A DNA stretch of 64,000 nucleotides. It comes from Antribacter soli (GTDB taxonomy: Bacteria; Actinomycetota; Actinomycetes; Actinomycetales; Cellulomonadaceae). The stretch is taken from the NCBI RefSeq assembly GCF_021568775.1, contig NZ_JAKGSG010000040.1, positions 62,001 through 126,000 of the forward strand, read 5' to 3'. Position numbers and translations under genes: made by a program. Below are positions 1-8,579 of the stretch, in pieces; position 1 is the first letter of the stretch, and every line of letters begins with the position of its first letter. Below the pieces are notes generated by a model. That model was not told the DNA's origin, did no database searches, and saw nothing but the letters and a program-made list of their open reading frames with translations.

Positions 1-300
1 GCTCAGGCGAACCTGGCGGCGGTCATGGCTGTCTACAACGCCTCGGGACAGCAGGGCGTCGCGGGTAGCACGGTCGAGAAGCTGCAGGGAGCGGGCTTCA
101 CCGGTGAGATCGCCGCCGAGACGGCGGGCGACGAGATGGTGGCCGCCAACCCTGCGAACACCGTGCTGTACGGCGCGGACCGGGCGGACACGGCAACCGC
201 GGTCGCGCAGGCCCTCGGCATCACGAACCTCCAGGAGTCGGAGGACGTGACCGACTCGGCCCAGGCGGTCTGGGTCGTGATCGTCACGCCGATCCCCTGA
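1..300 (+). CDS. LytR C-terminal domain protein (5' partial)
   Basis: Only the last 99 residues are inside the window; the reading frame is open at base 1. The visible part begins near AVYNASGQQGVAG and continues as an alternating beta/alpha domain, which is the usual look of the LytR_C domain (a short extracytoplasmic domain found alone or behind LCP catalytic domains in actinobacteria). The residues following VYNAS form the typical 'local name plus small Gly loop' start of this domain. No catalytic residues can be assigned. The gene ends at a TGA and is followed by a very long hairpin that should stop its transcript. The N-terminal membrane anchor that such proteins normally carry would lie outside the window. 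Family call is from sequence appearance, not from a search. Confidence 0.75.
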   Translation, partial: AQANLAAVMAVYNASGQQGVAGSTVEKLQGAGFTGEIAAETAGDEMVAANPANTVLYGADRADTATAVAQALGITNLQESEDVTDSAQAVWVVIVTPIP

Positions 301-330
301 GGTCGTGCCGGCGGCGAAGCGAAGTGCAGG

Positions 331-403
331 ACGCGCCGAAGGTGAACTGAACGCGGGCACCCGGCATATCCGGGTGCCCGCGTTCGGTTCACCTTCGGCG
401 CGT
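331..403 (+). terminator. 34-bp near-perfect hairpin behind the LytR_C gene
   Basis: Bases 331-364 pair with 370-403 with a single G.T wobble and a 5-base loop (365-369). This is two to three times the stem length of a normal intrinsic terminator, and there is no clear U-tract after it. The bases outside it (312-320 and 405-414) are also partly complementary. It sits 30 bases after the stop codon at 300, so termination or mRNA 3'-end protection is the simplest reading. Confidence 0.6.
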
Positions 404-637
404 TCCGCTTCGGCGGACTCATTGCGTGACGCGTTGCCCGACCGGCGAATATCGCAGTCCGTGATATGTCCTTACCGGCGCGTCGGCCCGGCGTGTCCCA
501 ACCGGCCTGACCTGCGCGTTCGCTGTGCGCTAAATCGGGCATCCGCGACAATGTTGCTTCCGTGGTGTGAGTCGGACCACTAGGCTCGAATCACCACGGG
601 TCGACCGCATGTCCCGTGCGAGAGGTAGGAGAAGTAC

Positions 638-841
638 ATGGCCGTGGGCACCGTCAAGTGGTTCAACGCCGAGAAGGGGTATGGCTTCATCACCCCCACC
701 TCCGGTGGTCAGGACCTTTTCGTCCACTACAGCGCGATCGAGACCGACGGCTACCGCACCCTTGACGAGGGCCAGCAGGTCGAGTTCGAGGTGGGTCAGG
801 GGCAGAAGGGCCCGCAGGCGGAGCAGGTCCGCCCGCTGTGA
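638..841 (+). CDS. CspA-family cold-shock protein
   Basis: A 67-residue single cold-shock domain that binds single-stranded RNA/DNA and acts as an RNA chaperone in the cytoplasm. The sequence has the classic start [15 protein letters not shown] (RNP-1-type KGYGFI) and the RNP-2-type LFVHYSAI, and it has the usual family length with no extension. An AGGAG ribosome site lies about 8 bases upstream of the ATG. The 237-base region before it (from 404) has no other gene and presumably carries the promoter and a 5' leader, as is common for cold-shock genes. It is followed by its own hairpin terminator. A second, longer cold-shock gene lies at 17818. Confidence 0.95.
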   Translation: MAVGTVKWFNAEKGYGFITPTSGGQDLFVHYSAIETDGYRTLDEGQQVEFEVGQGQKGPQAEQVRPL

Positions 842-850
842 CCGACGGGC

Positions 851-876
851 CGACGGGCGGGGCCACCCGCCCGTCG
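851..876 (+). terminator. Terminator of the cold-shock gene
   Basis: An 11-bp perfect GC stem (851-861 with 866-876) with loop GCCA starts 9 bases after the stop codon. No T-run follows, as is usual for actinobacterial terminators. Confidence 0.65.
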
Positions 877-958
877 CCCGGCCCCTCGTCCCCGGGGCGG
901 CGACCACGCACGCCGCGCGGGCACAGAGGGTCGTCAGGAGCCCGGCACCGTCGCCGGC

Positions 959-1023
959 GCGTCTGACAAGCACCGCCGACGGTGTTGTGACGCGTCTGAC
1001 AAGCACCGCCGACGGTGTTGTGA
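959..1023. repeat. Two tandem copies of a 33-bp unit before the flavoprotein gene
   Basis: Bases 959-990 and 992-1023 are identical 32-base copies (33-bp period). Each contains the dyad CACCG-N4-CGGTG, extended by ACAA/TTGT around a one-base bulge. The second copy ends only 7 bases before the ATG at 1031, so the element overlaps the translation-initiation region or the promoter. It could be a pair of operators, an attenuating hairpin pair, or a recent duplication. Confidence 0.85.
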
Positions 1024-1030
1024 TGGGAGC

Positions 1031-2704
1031 ATGACGCTGCTAGACGCCGTCGTCGTCGGCTCCGGGCCCAACGGGCTGGCCGCCGCCGTGACACTTGCCC
1101 GCGCGGGGCTCCGCGTCCGCGTGCTGGAGGCGCAGCCCACGGCCGGCGGGGGCGCCCGCACGCTCTCCGCCTCCGCCATGGGTTTCACGCTGCCCGACGC
1201 CGGTCCCGTCGCCCCGGGCGTAGCGCCCCCAGCGGGCACGGACCCGAGCACCGAGCCGGGTGCGCCGACGAGGCCCGAGCTCCTCTTCGACCTCTGCTCG
1301 GCCGTCCACCCGATGGCGTGGGCGTCGCCCTTCTTCAGCGCCTTCGACCTGCCCGCCCGCGGGGTGGAGCTGCGCGTCCCCGAGGTCTCCTACGCCCAGC
1401 CGCTCGACGGCGGCCGCGCCGCCCTCGCGTTCCACGACCTCGACCGCACCGTCGCAGGGCTCGGGCCCGACGGACCCGCCTGGCGCGCGCTGATCGGAAC
1501 GCTCGCCGAGTCGTGGGAGCACGTCGCGGCGCTGGTCCTCGGCGACAAGCGCACGGTGACGGGCATGACGGGAAGCCTCGGGGTGCCCGGGCCGAGTCCC
1601 GCCCACGGCGAGGCGGTGCACCGGGGCCCGACGGTGGCCGGCGTGCGCGCCGCGCTGCGATACGGCACCGGGCTGCTGGAGCTCGGAACCGGGCGCGACG
1701 TGCGCCGGTTCTCGGGCGACCTGGCACCCGCGCTGCTGGCGGGGGTGGCGGCCCACGGGATCGCGCGGGTGCCGTCGGCGGCCGCGGCCGGCGCGGCCCT
1801 CCTCCTGGCCGCGCTCGCCCACGGGCCGGGCGGGTGGCCGCTGCCCGTGGGCGGGTCGGGGGCGATCACGGCGGCACTCGTCGCGGACCTCGTCGCGCAC
1901 GGCGGCGAGATCGAGACCGAGCGTCCCGTCCGGACCGGGCGCGACCTGCCGCCCGCGCGGGCGTACCTCTTCGACACGGCTCCCGGCGCTGTGGCGCAGA
2001 TCCTCGGGGGCCGCCTGGGGCGGCGGCCGCGCCGCTCCCTGGGGGCGTTCCGGCACGGCAACGGGGTCGCGAAGGTGGACTTCGTGCTGTCGGGGCCGGT
2101 GCCCTGGGCGGCGCCAGGGGTCGAGCTGGCCGGGACCGTCCACCTCGGCGGGACGCGGACCGAGGTGGCCGCCGCCGAGGCGGCCGTTGCGAGGGGTCAT
2201 CATGCGGAGCGGCCCGTGGCCCTGCTGAGCGACCCGGCCGTCACCGACCCGGCGCGCGAGGTCGGCGGGCTGCGGCCGTTGTGGACGTACGCGCACGTGC
2301 CGGCGTTCTCGTCGCGCGACGTGACCGAGGAGGTGACGGCGCAGATCGAGCGGTTCGCTCCCGGGTTCCGGGACCTCGTCGTCGCCGCGCGCTGCACCCC
2401 GGCCGACCGCATCGCCGACCACAACGCCAACTACGTGGGTGGCGACATCGCCGCCGGCGCCGCGACCCTGGGCCGCTACCTCGGACTGCCCGGCGCTGCC
2501 GGCCGGTGGGACCCGTACGCGGGCGGCGCGGAGGGCGTGTACCTGTGCTCGGCGTCCGTGCCGCCGGGGCCGGGAGTACACGGGATGGGCGGGTGGCACG
2601 CCGCGCGGCGGGCGCTCGTGCGGGACTTCGACGTGCGGTCGGCGCCGTCGCTGGCCCCCACGCCGGGCGCCTTGCACTCGCACCCCGAGAGTGCCAATAA
2701 TGGG

Positions 2705-2728
<24 letters not shown>
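1031..2728 (+). CDS. Phytoene desaturase-family FAD-dependent oxidoreductase
   Basis: A 565-residue flavoprotein. The N-terminus has the dinucleotide-binding beta-alpha-beta motif [13 protein letters not shown] followed by a conserved acidic residue (VLEA) at the end of strand two. The C-terminal stretch with [16 protein letters not shown] resembles the FAD-contacting end of the phytoene desaturase/CrtI-like amine oxidase superfamily. The substrate cannot be told: no carotenoid genes are adjacent, and many actinobacterial members are orphan oxidoreductases. There is no Shine-Dalgarno motif before the ATG; instead two 33-bp repeats abut it. The last residues (LALSDRE) and the TGA are encoded inside two CIRCE operators of the downstream groEL gene, so the 3' end of the coding region doubles as heat-shock control DNA. 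Confidence 0.85.
2671..2697 (+). promoter_or_regulatory. CIRCE operator 1 (HrcA site)
   Basis: The left arm CTTGCACTC, a 9-base spacer and the right arm GAGTGCCAA match the CIRCE inverted repeat (TTAGCACTC-N9-GAGTGCTAA) at 7/9 and 8/9 positions. It lies inside the 3' coding end of the upstream flavoprotein gene and 149 bases before the groEL start. HrcA is the known ligand of CIRCE; its gene is not in the window. Confidence 0.85.
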
Positions 2729-4468
<1,740 letters not shown>

Positions 4469-4484
4469 TCCACGCCTGACCTCT

Positions 4485-4521
4485 GCGGAGGCCGTCTCCC
4501 CCTCGGGGAGGCGGCCTCCGC
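4485..4521 (+). terminator. groEL terminator
   Basis: A 17-bp stem (4485-4501 with 4505-4521, one G.T pair) and a 3-base loop begin 17 bases after the groEL stop. The 3' arm is also the beginning of the first 21-bp tandem repeat. Confidence 0.75.
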
Positions 4522-4586
4522 CGTCTGCGCGTCGGCCTCCGCCGTCTGCGCGTCGGCCTCCGCCGTCTGCGCGTCGGCCTCCGCCG
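4513..4586. repeat. 21-bp tandem repeat, 3.5 copies
   Basis: Three exact 21-base units (4513-4533, 4534-4554, 4555-4575) and a partial fourth (4576-4586) lie between the convergent groEL and WXG100 genes. The unit starts GGCCTCCGCCGTC. The first copy overlaps the 3' arm of the groEL terminator, which suggests the array grew by slippage from the terminator. No gene is needed to explain it. Confidence 0.9.
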
Positions 4587-4621
4587 CGGCCGGTGCTCGC
4601 CGCCCGGGCCGGGACCTCACC

Positions 4622-4906
4622 TCACGTGAACAGCCGCGTCGCCGCCGCCTCCGCGTCCGCGTAGGTCTGGGCGGTAGCGGCCAGGGCAGCCTGGATCGCG
4701 TCCAGTGCGGCCTCCACCTGGGCCTGGGCCCCCCGCCACTGCGTGACGGCGCCGCCGAACGCGGTCGCCGCGCCGCCGTGCCAGCTCGCCTGCAGGCCGT
4801 CCAGGTTCCGCACCAGGCCGCCGACCTCCGCTCGCACGGCCGCGACGGACCCCGCCACGGCGGCGCTCGCCATGCCGACCTGCTCGCTGTCGACCTCGAA
4901 CCGCAT
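4622..4906 (-). CDS. WXG100-family (ESAT-6-like) protein
   Basis: A 94-residue helical-hairpin protein. The central turn carries W42-H-G44 (the W-x-G signature) between two Ala-rich helices, and the length is that of the family. The ATG is preceded by a purine-rich GGAGAGGGGG site. WXG100 proteins are substrates or partners of type VII (ESX) secretion. No EccC ATPase, EccD channel, partner WXG gene or LXG toxin is present in the window, so this copy is an orphan here. The C-terminus shows no clear YxxxD/E export tag (the end is QTYADAEAAATRLFT, where Y-A-D-A-E could serve). Function beyond the family is not assignable. Confidence 0.85.
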   Translation of the reverse strand: MRFEVDSEQVGMASAAVAGSVAAVRAEVGGLVRNLDGLQASWHGGAATAFGGAVTQWRGAQAQVEAALDAIQAALAATAQTYADAEAAATRLFT

Positions 4907-5106
4907 GTCGCCCCCTCTCCGCGCCGGCCGGTCCGGCGCTTCCAGGGACGACGCTAGGAGCGCGCGGGCCGACGCCGGAGTGCGCCACCGACGCACTGTG
5001 CACAGGTCCCGGAACGGCCCGGCTGTGGTCGGCCGTCGGCGCGTCCCGGGCAGCCGGGACGGGCAGGCGTGACGGGCGGTCGGAACGGTCGGCGAGCCGG
5101 CGGGTC

Positions 5107-5811
5107 CTACGTCGCGCTGTCCAGCTTCGACTGCTCCTTCAGCAGCCGGTGCAGCTCCGCGTCGAGGTTCTGCCGCGCGGGCTCCTCCCACGCGGCCCCC
5201 ATCGGCGAGAAGAACAGCGACTCGCGGGACAGCAGCTTCGACACGATCTTGATCCGCGCGTTGAGGTAGTCCTCGATCGGGATGTGCGCGTACTCGGCGC
5301 GCACATCCGCCGTGTACTCCTTGAACCGCTGCGGCTCGGCGGCGAGCATCGCGAGGTCGGCGTCGTTGAGCACGGCGGCGTCGAGGTCGGTGGGGTCGGG
5401 CGCGTGCCGCAGCAGGCCGTTGACGAGGTGCGCGACCCGCTCGGCCTGCTTGGCGGGCACCCCGAGGTCCGTCAGCTCGCTCTGGGCCAGGTCGGCGCTG
5501 GCGTGCGTCTGCTCGCCGCCCTGGGTCGCGTAGGCCGCCTTCTTCTCGGCGTCGAACACGGCGCCGTGGTACCAGGCTGCGAGCCGCACCAGGTCGGGTT
5601 CGTGGGTCTCCTGCGCGAGCTCGTCGACGCGGTGCAGCACCGCGGCGAGGTGGCGCAGGTTGTGGAAGTGCCTGTCGCCCCCGGACCAGCGCTCGATCAG
5701 GCGCTGACCGACCTCCTCGATCTCCTCCGAGGGGGCGGTGGCGCCCACACCGACGACGCTGCGGACGAACGACGAGAGGAACCACTGCGGTGCGTCGTGC
5801 ATGACGCCCAT
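5107..5811 (-). CDS. HD-domain metal-dependent phosphohydrolase-like protein
   Basis: A 234-residue protein of the predicted metal-dependent HD-superfamily phosphohydrolases (COG4339 type). The visible features are FHNLRHL around residues 47-54 and WYHGAVFD near residue 83, where family members have a His-(Asp) metal-binding pair (YHDxxxD). The canonical HD dipeptide is HG here, so a metal ligand may be shifted or the protein may be altered in activity. The rest is helical (RHLAAVLHRVDEL, LNDADLAML, YLNARIKIVSKLL). The substrate is unknown for the family. A second ATG three codons downstream (5802) is an equally possible start. The gene stands alone, 166 bases upstream of the stop of the histidine kinase on the same strand. 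Confidence 0.75.
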   Translation of the reverse strand: MGVMHDAPQWFLSSFVRSVVGVGATAPSEEIEEVGQRLIERWSGGDRHFHNLRHLAAVLHRVDELAQETHEPDLVRLAAWYHGAVFDAEKKAAYATQGGEQTHASADLAQSELTDLGVPAKQAERVAHLVNGLLRHAPDPTDLDAAVLNDADLAMLAAEPQRFKEYTADVRAEYAHIPIEDYLNARIKIVSKLLSRESLFFSPMGAAWEEPARQNLDAELHRLLKEQSKLDSAT

Positions 5812-5976
5812 GAGTATCAGGCTTTCGATCAGGGGGCAGGGACAGTCGTCTCGTCCAGCCTACGACCGAACGTCGGAGCCGGGACCGAGCCGACATCCTA
5901 GCCACAGCCTGCCCTGATCGGTTGGTCCTGGGCATCTGCCGGGCCCCGCGCCCTCGACCCGGCCGATGCCCGGCAG

Positions 5977-7707
5977 CTACCGGGACAGGGTGCGCGGGAG
6001 ACGCACCCGCACGGTGAGGCCGCCGCCGGGCGTGGGCGCCACCTCGACGTGACCGGCGTGCGCGCCGATGATCGCCGCGACGATCGCGAGCCCCAGGCCC
6101 GAGCCACCGGACTCCCGGTTCCGCGACGAGTCCGCACGGTAGAACCGCTCGAACATGCGCTGCGCCTGCTCGGAGCTCACACCGGAACCGTGGTCGCGCA
6201 CCTCGAGCACCACGTCGTCGCCGTCGGCGCCGAGCGCGATCTCGGCCGGCGACCCGGCGGGGGTGTGGCGGGCGACGTTCCCGATGAGGTTGGTCAGGAC
6301 CTGCCGCAGCCGCTCGGCGTCGCCGGTGGTGACCAGGCGGTCCGACGTCGGCCGGTCGCCCGGCTGCACCGCCTCGCCGCTCGCGTGCGAGAGGGGGACC
6401 ACCCGCACCTCACGGGTCGGGTCGAGGGCGTGCAGGTCCTGGGCGGAGTCGTCGGCGAGGGCGGTGAGGTCGACCGCCTCGCGTGCGATCGGCCGTCCCT
6501 CGTCGAGGCGCGCGAGGACGAGGAGGTCGTTCACGAGGGTCCCCATGCGACGGGCGGCGTCCTCGATGCGGCCCATCGTGTCCCGCACCTTGGCGGGCTC
6601 GTCGAGCGCCCCCATCCGGTACAGCTCGCCGTAGCCGCGGATGGTGGCCAGCGGGGTGCGCAGCTCGTGGGACGCGTCGGACACGAAGCGGCGCATCCGC
6701 ACCTCGGACGCCTCCTGGGCGGAGAACGCCCGCTCGATCTGCGCGAGCATCGCGTTGAGCGACATCGAGAGCGACCCGACCTCGGTCGACGGCGGCGCGT
6801 TCGGCACGCGGCGGGACAGGTCGCCGGCTGCGATCCCGGCCGCGGTGACCTCGATCTCGCGCAGGGGCCGCAACGAGCGCCTGACGAGCAGCCACGCGAC
6901 GAGCCCGCCGAGCAGGACGATGCTCAGGGCCGACAGTGCGAGGGACCGGGCGAGGAACGCGACGGTCTCGTGTATGCCGGTCAGGGGCAGGGCCACGAAC
7001 GCCACGTCCTCGGACGCACCGTCGGACTGGTCGCGCACGAGCGGCCAGACCCGCCAGCTCGTCCCCTTCGTGCCGTCTCCCGTGGCGGGCACGGTGAACG
7101 CCTGGCCGAGCTGGTCCTTGACCTGGTCGTACGACAGGTCGGGGATGTCCGGGGCGCCGTACTGGGCCTCGGTGTCGCCCAGCCGCCACGGGGTATCGGT
7201 CCCGTCCTCGAACCGGTAGAGCACGTAGTAGTCGCTGGGCAGCGACTTGCTGGTCAGGCCCGGCCCCTGGAACGGGCTGCTCGCCAGGCCGGCGGCCGTG
7301 TGGGAGAGCTGGGCGTCGACCTGCCCCACGAGGTAGTTGGAGACGACGGTCCGCGTGACGATCGCGGCGAGGATCAGGCCGGCCGCGAGCAGCAGCACGA
7401 TGATGCCGACGAGCCGGGCGCGTAGCGGCATCCCGGCCAGCCAGCGGGTGACACGGACGCTCAGGGTCGGGCGCGCGTCGCCGGGGGCGACGGCGTCGTC
7501 GGGACCGACCTCGGCTGCGTCGTCGTCGGGTGTGGTGCCTCCGGGTGTGGCGCCGTCGGGACCGACCTCGTCGGCCGGGGCGCCTTCGGGAGACTCGCGT
7601 GTGAGGGCCTCGTCGGGGCCGACGCCGGCCGTGCCCGCGGGAACCTCCGCCTCGCGCGAACGGTCCGCCGAGGGCGCGCGACCGGCGTCGGGCAGCGTGT
7701 CAGGCAC
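5977..7707 (-). CDS. Two-component sensor histidine kinase (HAMP, HisKA, HATPase)
   Basis: A 576-residue membrane kinase. After a Gly/Asp/Pro-rich cytoplasmic tail come a first membrane segment (about residues 99-118), an extracytoplasmic sensor domain of about 130 residues, a second membrane segment (about 254-275), a HAMP linker, the phosphoacceptor helix SDASHELRTPLATI with H347, and the ATPase domain (N box NLIGNVARHTP, G box GSGLGLAIV). It starts with GTG and overlaps the response regulator gene by 8 bases, so the two are translationally coupled. The first 80 residues are unusual: low complexity, with VGPDxA written three times, and they could be trimmed if translation began nearer the membrane segment. 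The stimulus is unknown. Confidence 0.95.
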   Translation of the reverse strand: MPDTLPDAGRAPSADRSREAEVPAGTAGVGPDEALTRESPEGAPADEVGPDGATPGGTTPDDDAAEVGPDDAVAPGDARPTLSVRVTRWLAGMPLRARLVGIIVLLLAAGLILAAIVTRTVVSNYLVGQVDAQLSHTAAGLASSPFQGPGLTSKSLPSDYYVLYRFEDGTDTPWRLGDTEAQYGAPDIPDLSYDQVKDQLGQAFTVPATGDGTKGTSWRVWPLVRDQSDGASEDVAFVALPLTGIHETVAFLARSLALSALSIVLLGGLVAWLLVRRSLRPLREIEVTAAGIAAGDLSRRVPNAPPSTEVGSLSMSLNAMLAQIERAFSAQEASEVRMRRFVSDASHELRTPLATIRGYGELYRMGALDEPAKVRDTMGRIEDAARRMGTLVNDLLVLARLDEGRPIAREAVDLTALADDSAQDLHALDPTREVRVVPLSHASGEAVQPGDRPTSDRLVTTGDAERLRQVLTNLIGNVARHTPAGSPAEIALGADGDDVVLEVRDHGSGVSSEQAQRMFERFYRADSSRNRESGGSGLGLAIVAAIIGAHAGHVEVAPTPGGGLTVRVRLPRTLSR

Positions 7708-8437
7708 GGGCCGTCATCGGGGCGCGCAGGAGGTAGCCCACGCCGCGCTTGGTGTGGATGAGCGGAGGCAGCGTGGCCTCGCCCTCGGAGGTCGGGACCG
7801 ACAGATTGTCGATCTTGCGCCGCAGGTACGAGATGTACGACTCCACGATGTTGGCGTCGCCGCCCCAGTCGTACTGCCAGACGTGGTCGAGGATCTGCGA
7901 CTTCGACAGGACGCGGCCCGCGTTGAGCATGAGGTACCGCAGCAGCTTGAACTCGGTGGGCGAGAGGTCGATCTCGACCCCCGCGCGCCGGACCTCGTGC
8001 GAGTCCTCGTCCATCTCCAGGTCGCCGACCCGCAGCACGGACGTGTCCTCCGGCACCGGACCACCGGTGCGGCGCAGCACCGCGCGGATGCGGGCCACGA
8101 CCTCCTCGAGGCTGAACGGCTTCGTCACGTAGTCGTCGCCCCCGACGGTGAGGCCCTGGACCTTGTCCTGGGTGTCGTCGCGGGCGGTGAGGAAGACGAC
8201 CGGCGTGTGCCGGCCCGTCGCGCGCATGCGGCGGGTCACGGTGAAGCCGTCCATGTCGGGCAGCATGACGTCCAGGACCACGAGGTCGGGCTCGAGGTCG
8301 CGAACGAGCTGCAGGGCGCCGTTGCCGTCGGCGGCGGCATGGACCTCGAAGCCGGCGAAGCGCAGGGACGTGGACAGCAGCTCGCGGATGTTGGGTTCGT
8401 CGTCGACGACGACCAGCCGCGCCTCGGGAGTGGACAT
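7700..8437 (-). CDS. OmpR/PhoP-family response regulator
   Basis: A 245-residue DNA-binding regulator. The receiver domain has the acidic pair VVDDEPN, the phosphoacceptor D56 in VVLDVMLPDMDGF, the conserved Thr in VFLTARD and Lys in DYVTKPFSLEEVVARIRAVLRR. The C-terminal half is a winged helix of the Trans_Reg_C type (LSPTEFKLLRYLMLN, IVESYISYLRRKID, HTKRGVGYLL). It closely resembles the mycobacterial PhoP/TcrX-type subfamily in its receiver. The ATG at 8437 is preferred because the reading frame before it has no domain. It is the first gene of an operon with the histidine kinase. Confidence 0.95.
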   Translation of the reverse strand: MSTPEARLVVVDDEPNIRELLSTSLRFAGFEVHAAADGNGALQLVRDLEPDLVVLDVMLPDMDGFTVTRRMRATGRHTPVVFLTARDDTQDKVQGLTVGGDDYVTKPFSLEEVVARIRAVLRRTGGPVPEDTSVLRVGDLEMDEDSHEVRRAGVEIDLSPTEFKLLRYLMLNAGRVLSKSQILDHVWQYDWGGDANIVESYISYLRRKIDNLSVPTSEGEATLPPLIHTKRGVGYLLRAPMTARA

Positions 8438-8579
8438 AGGTCCAGTGTGCCTCCGATGTCTGGAGGTTGTCTGGGAATCTCCGGGGGAGAAGTGCCCATG
8501 TCTCACCGGGTCACGGCGGGTTTCCACAGGCGCGCGTCCTCCGATTGCGGTGCTCGCGGCCGGGCGCGACGATCGGGGC

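Noticed and set aside
1040-2683. Long open frame on the minus strand through the flavoprotein gene
   Set aside because: Arg/Gly-rich composition typical of antisense reading of GC-rich genes; no domain or ribosome site.
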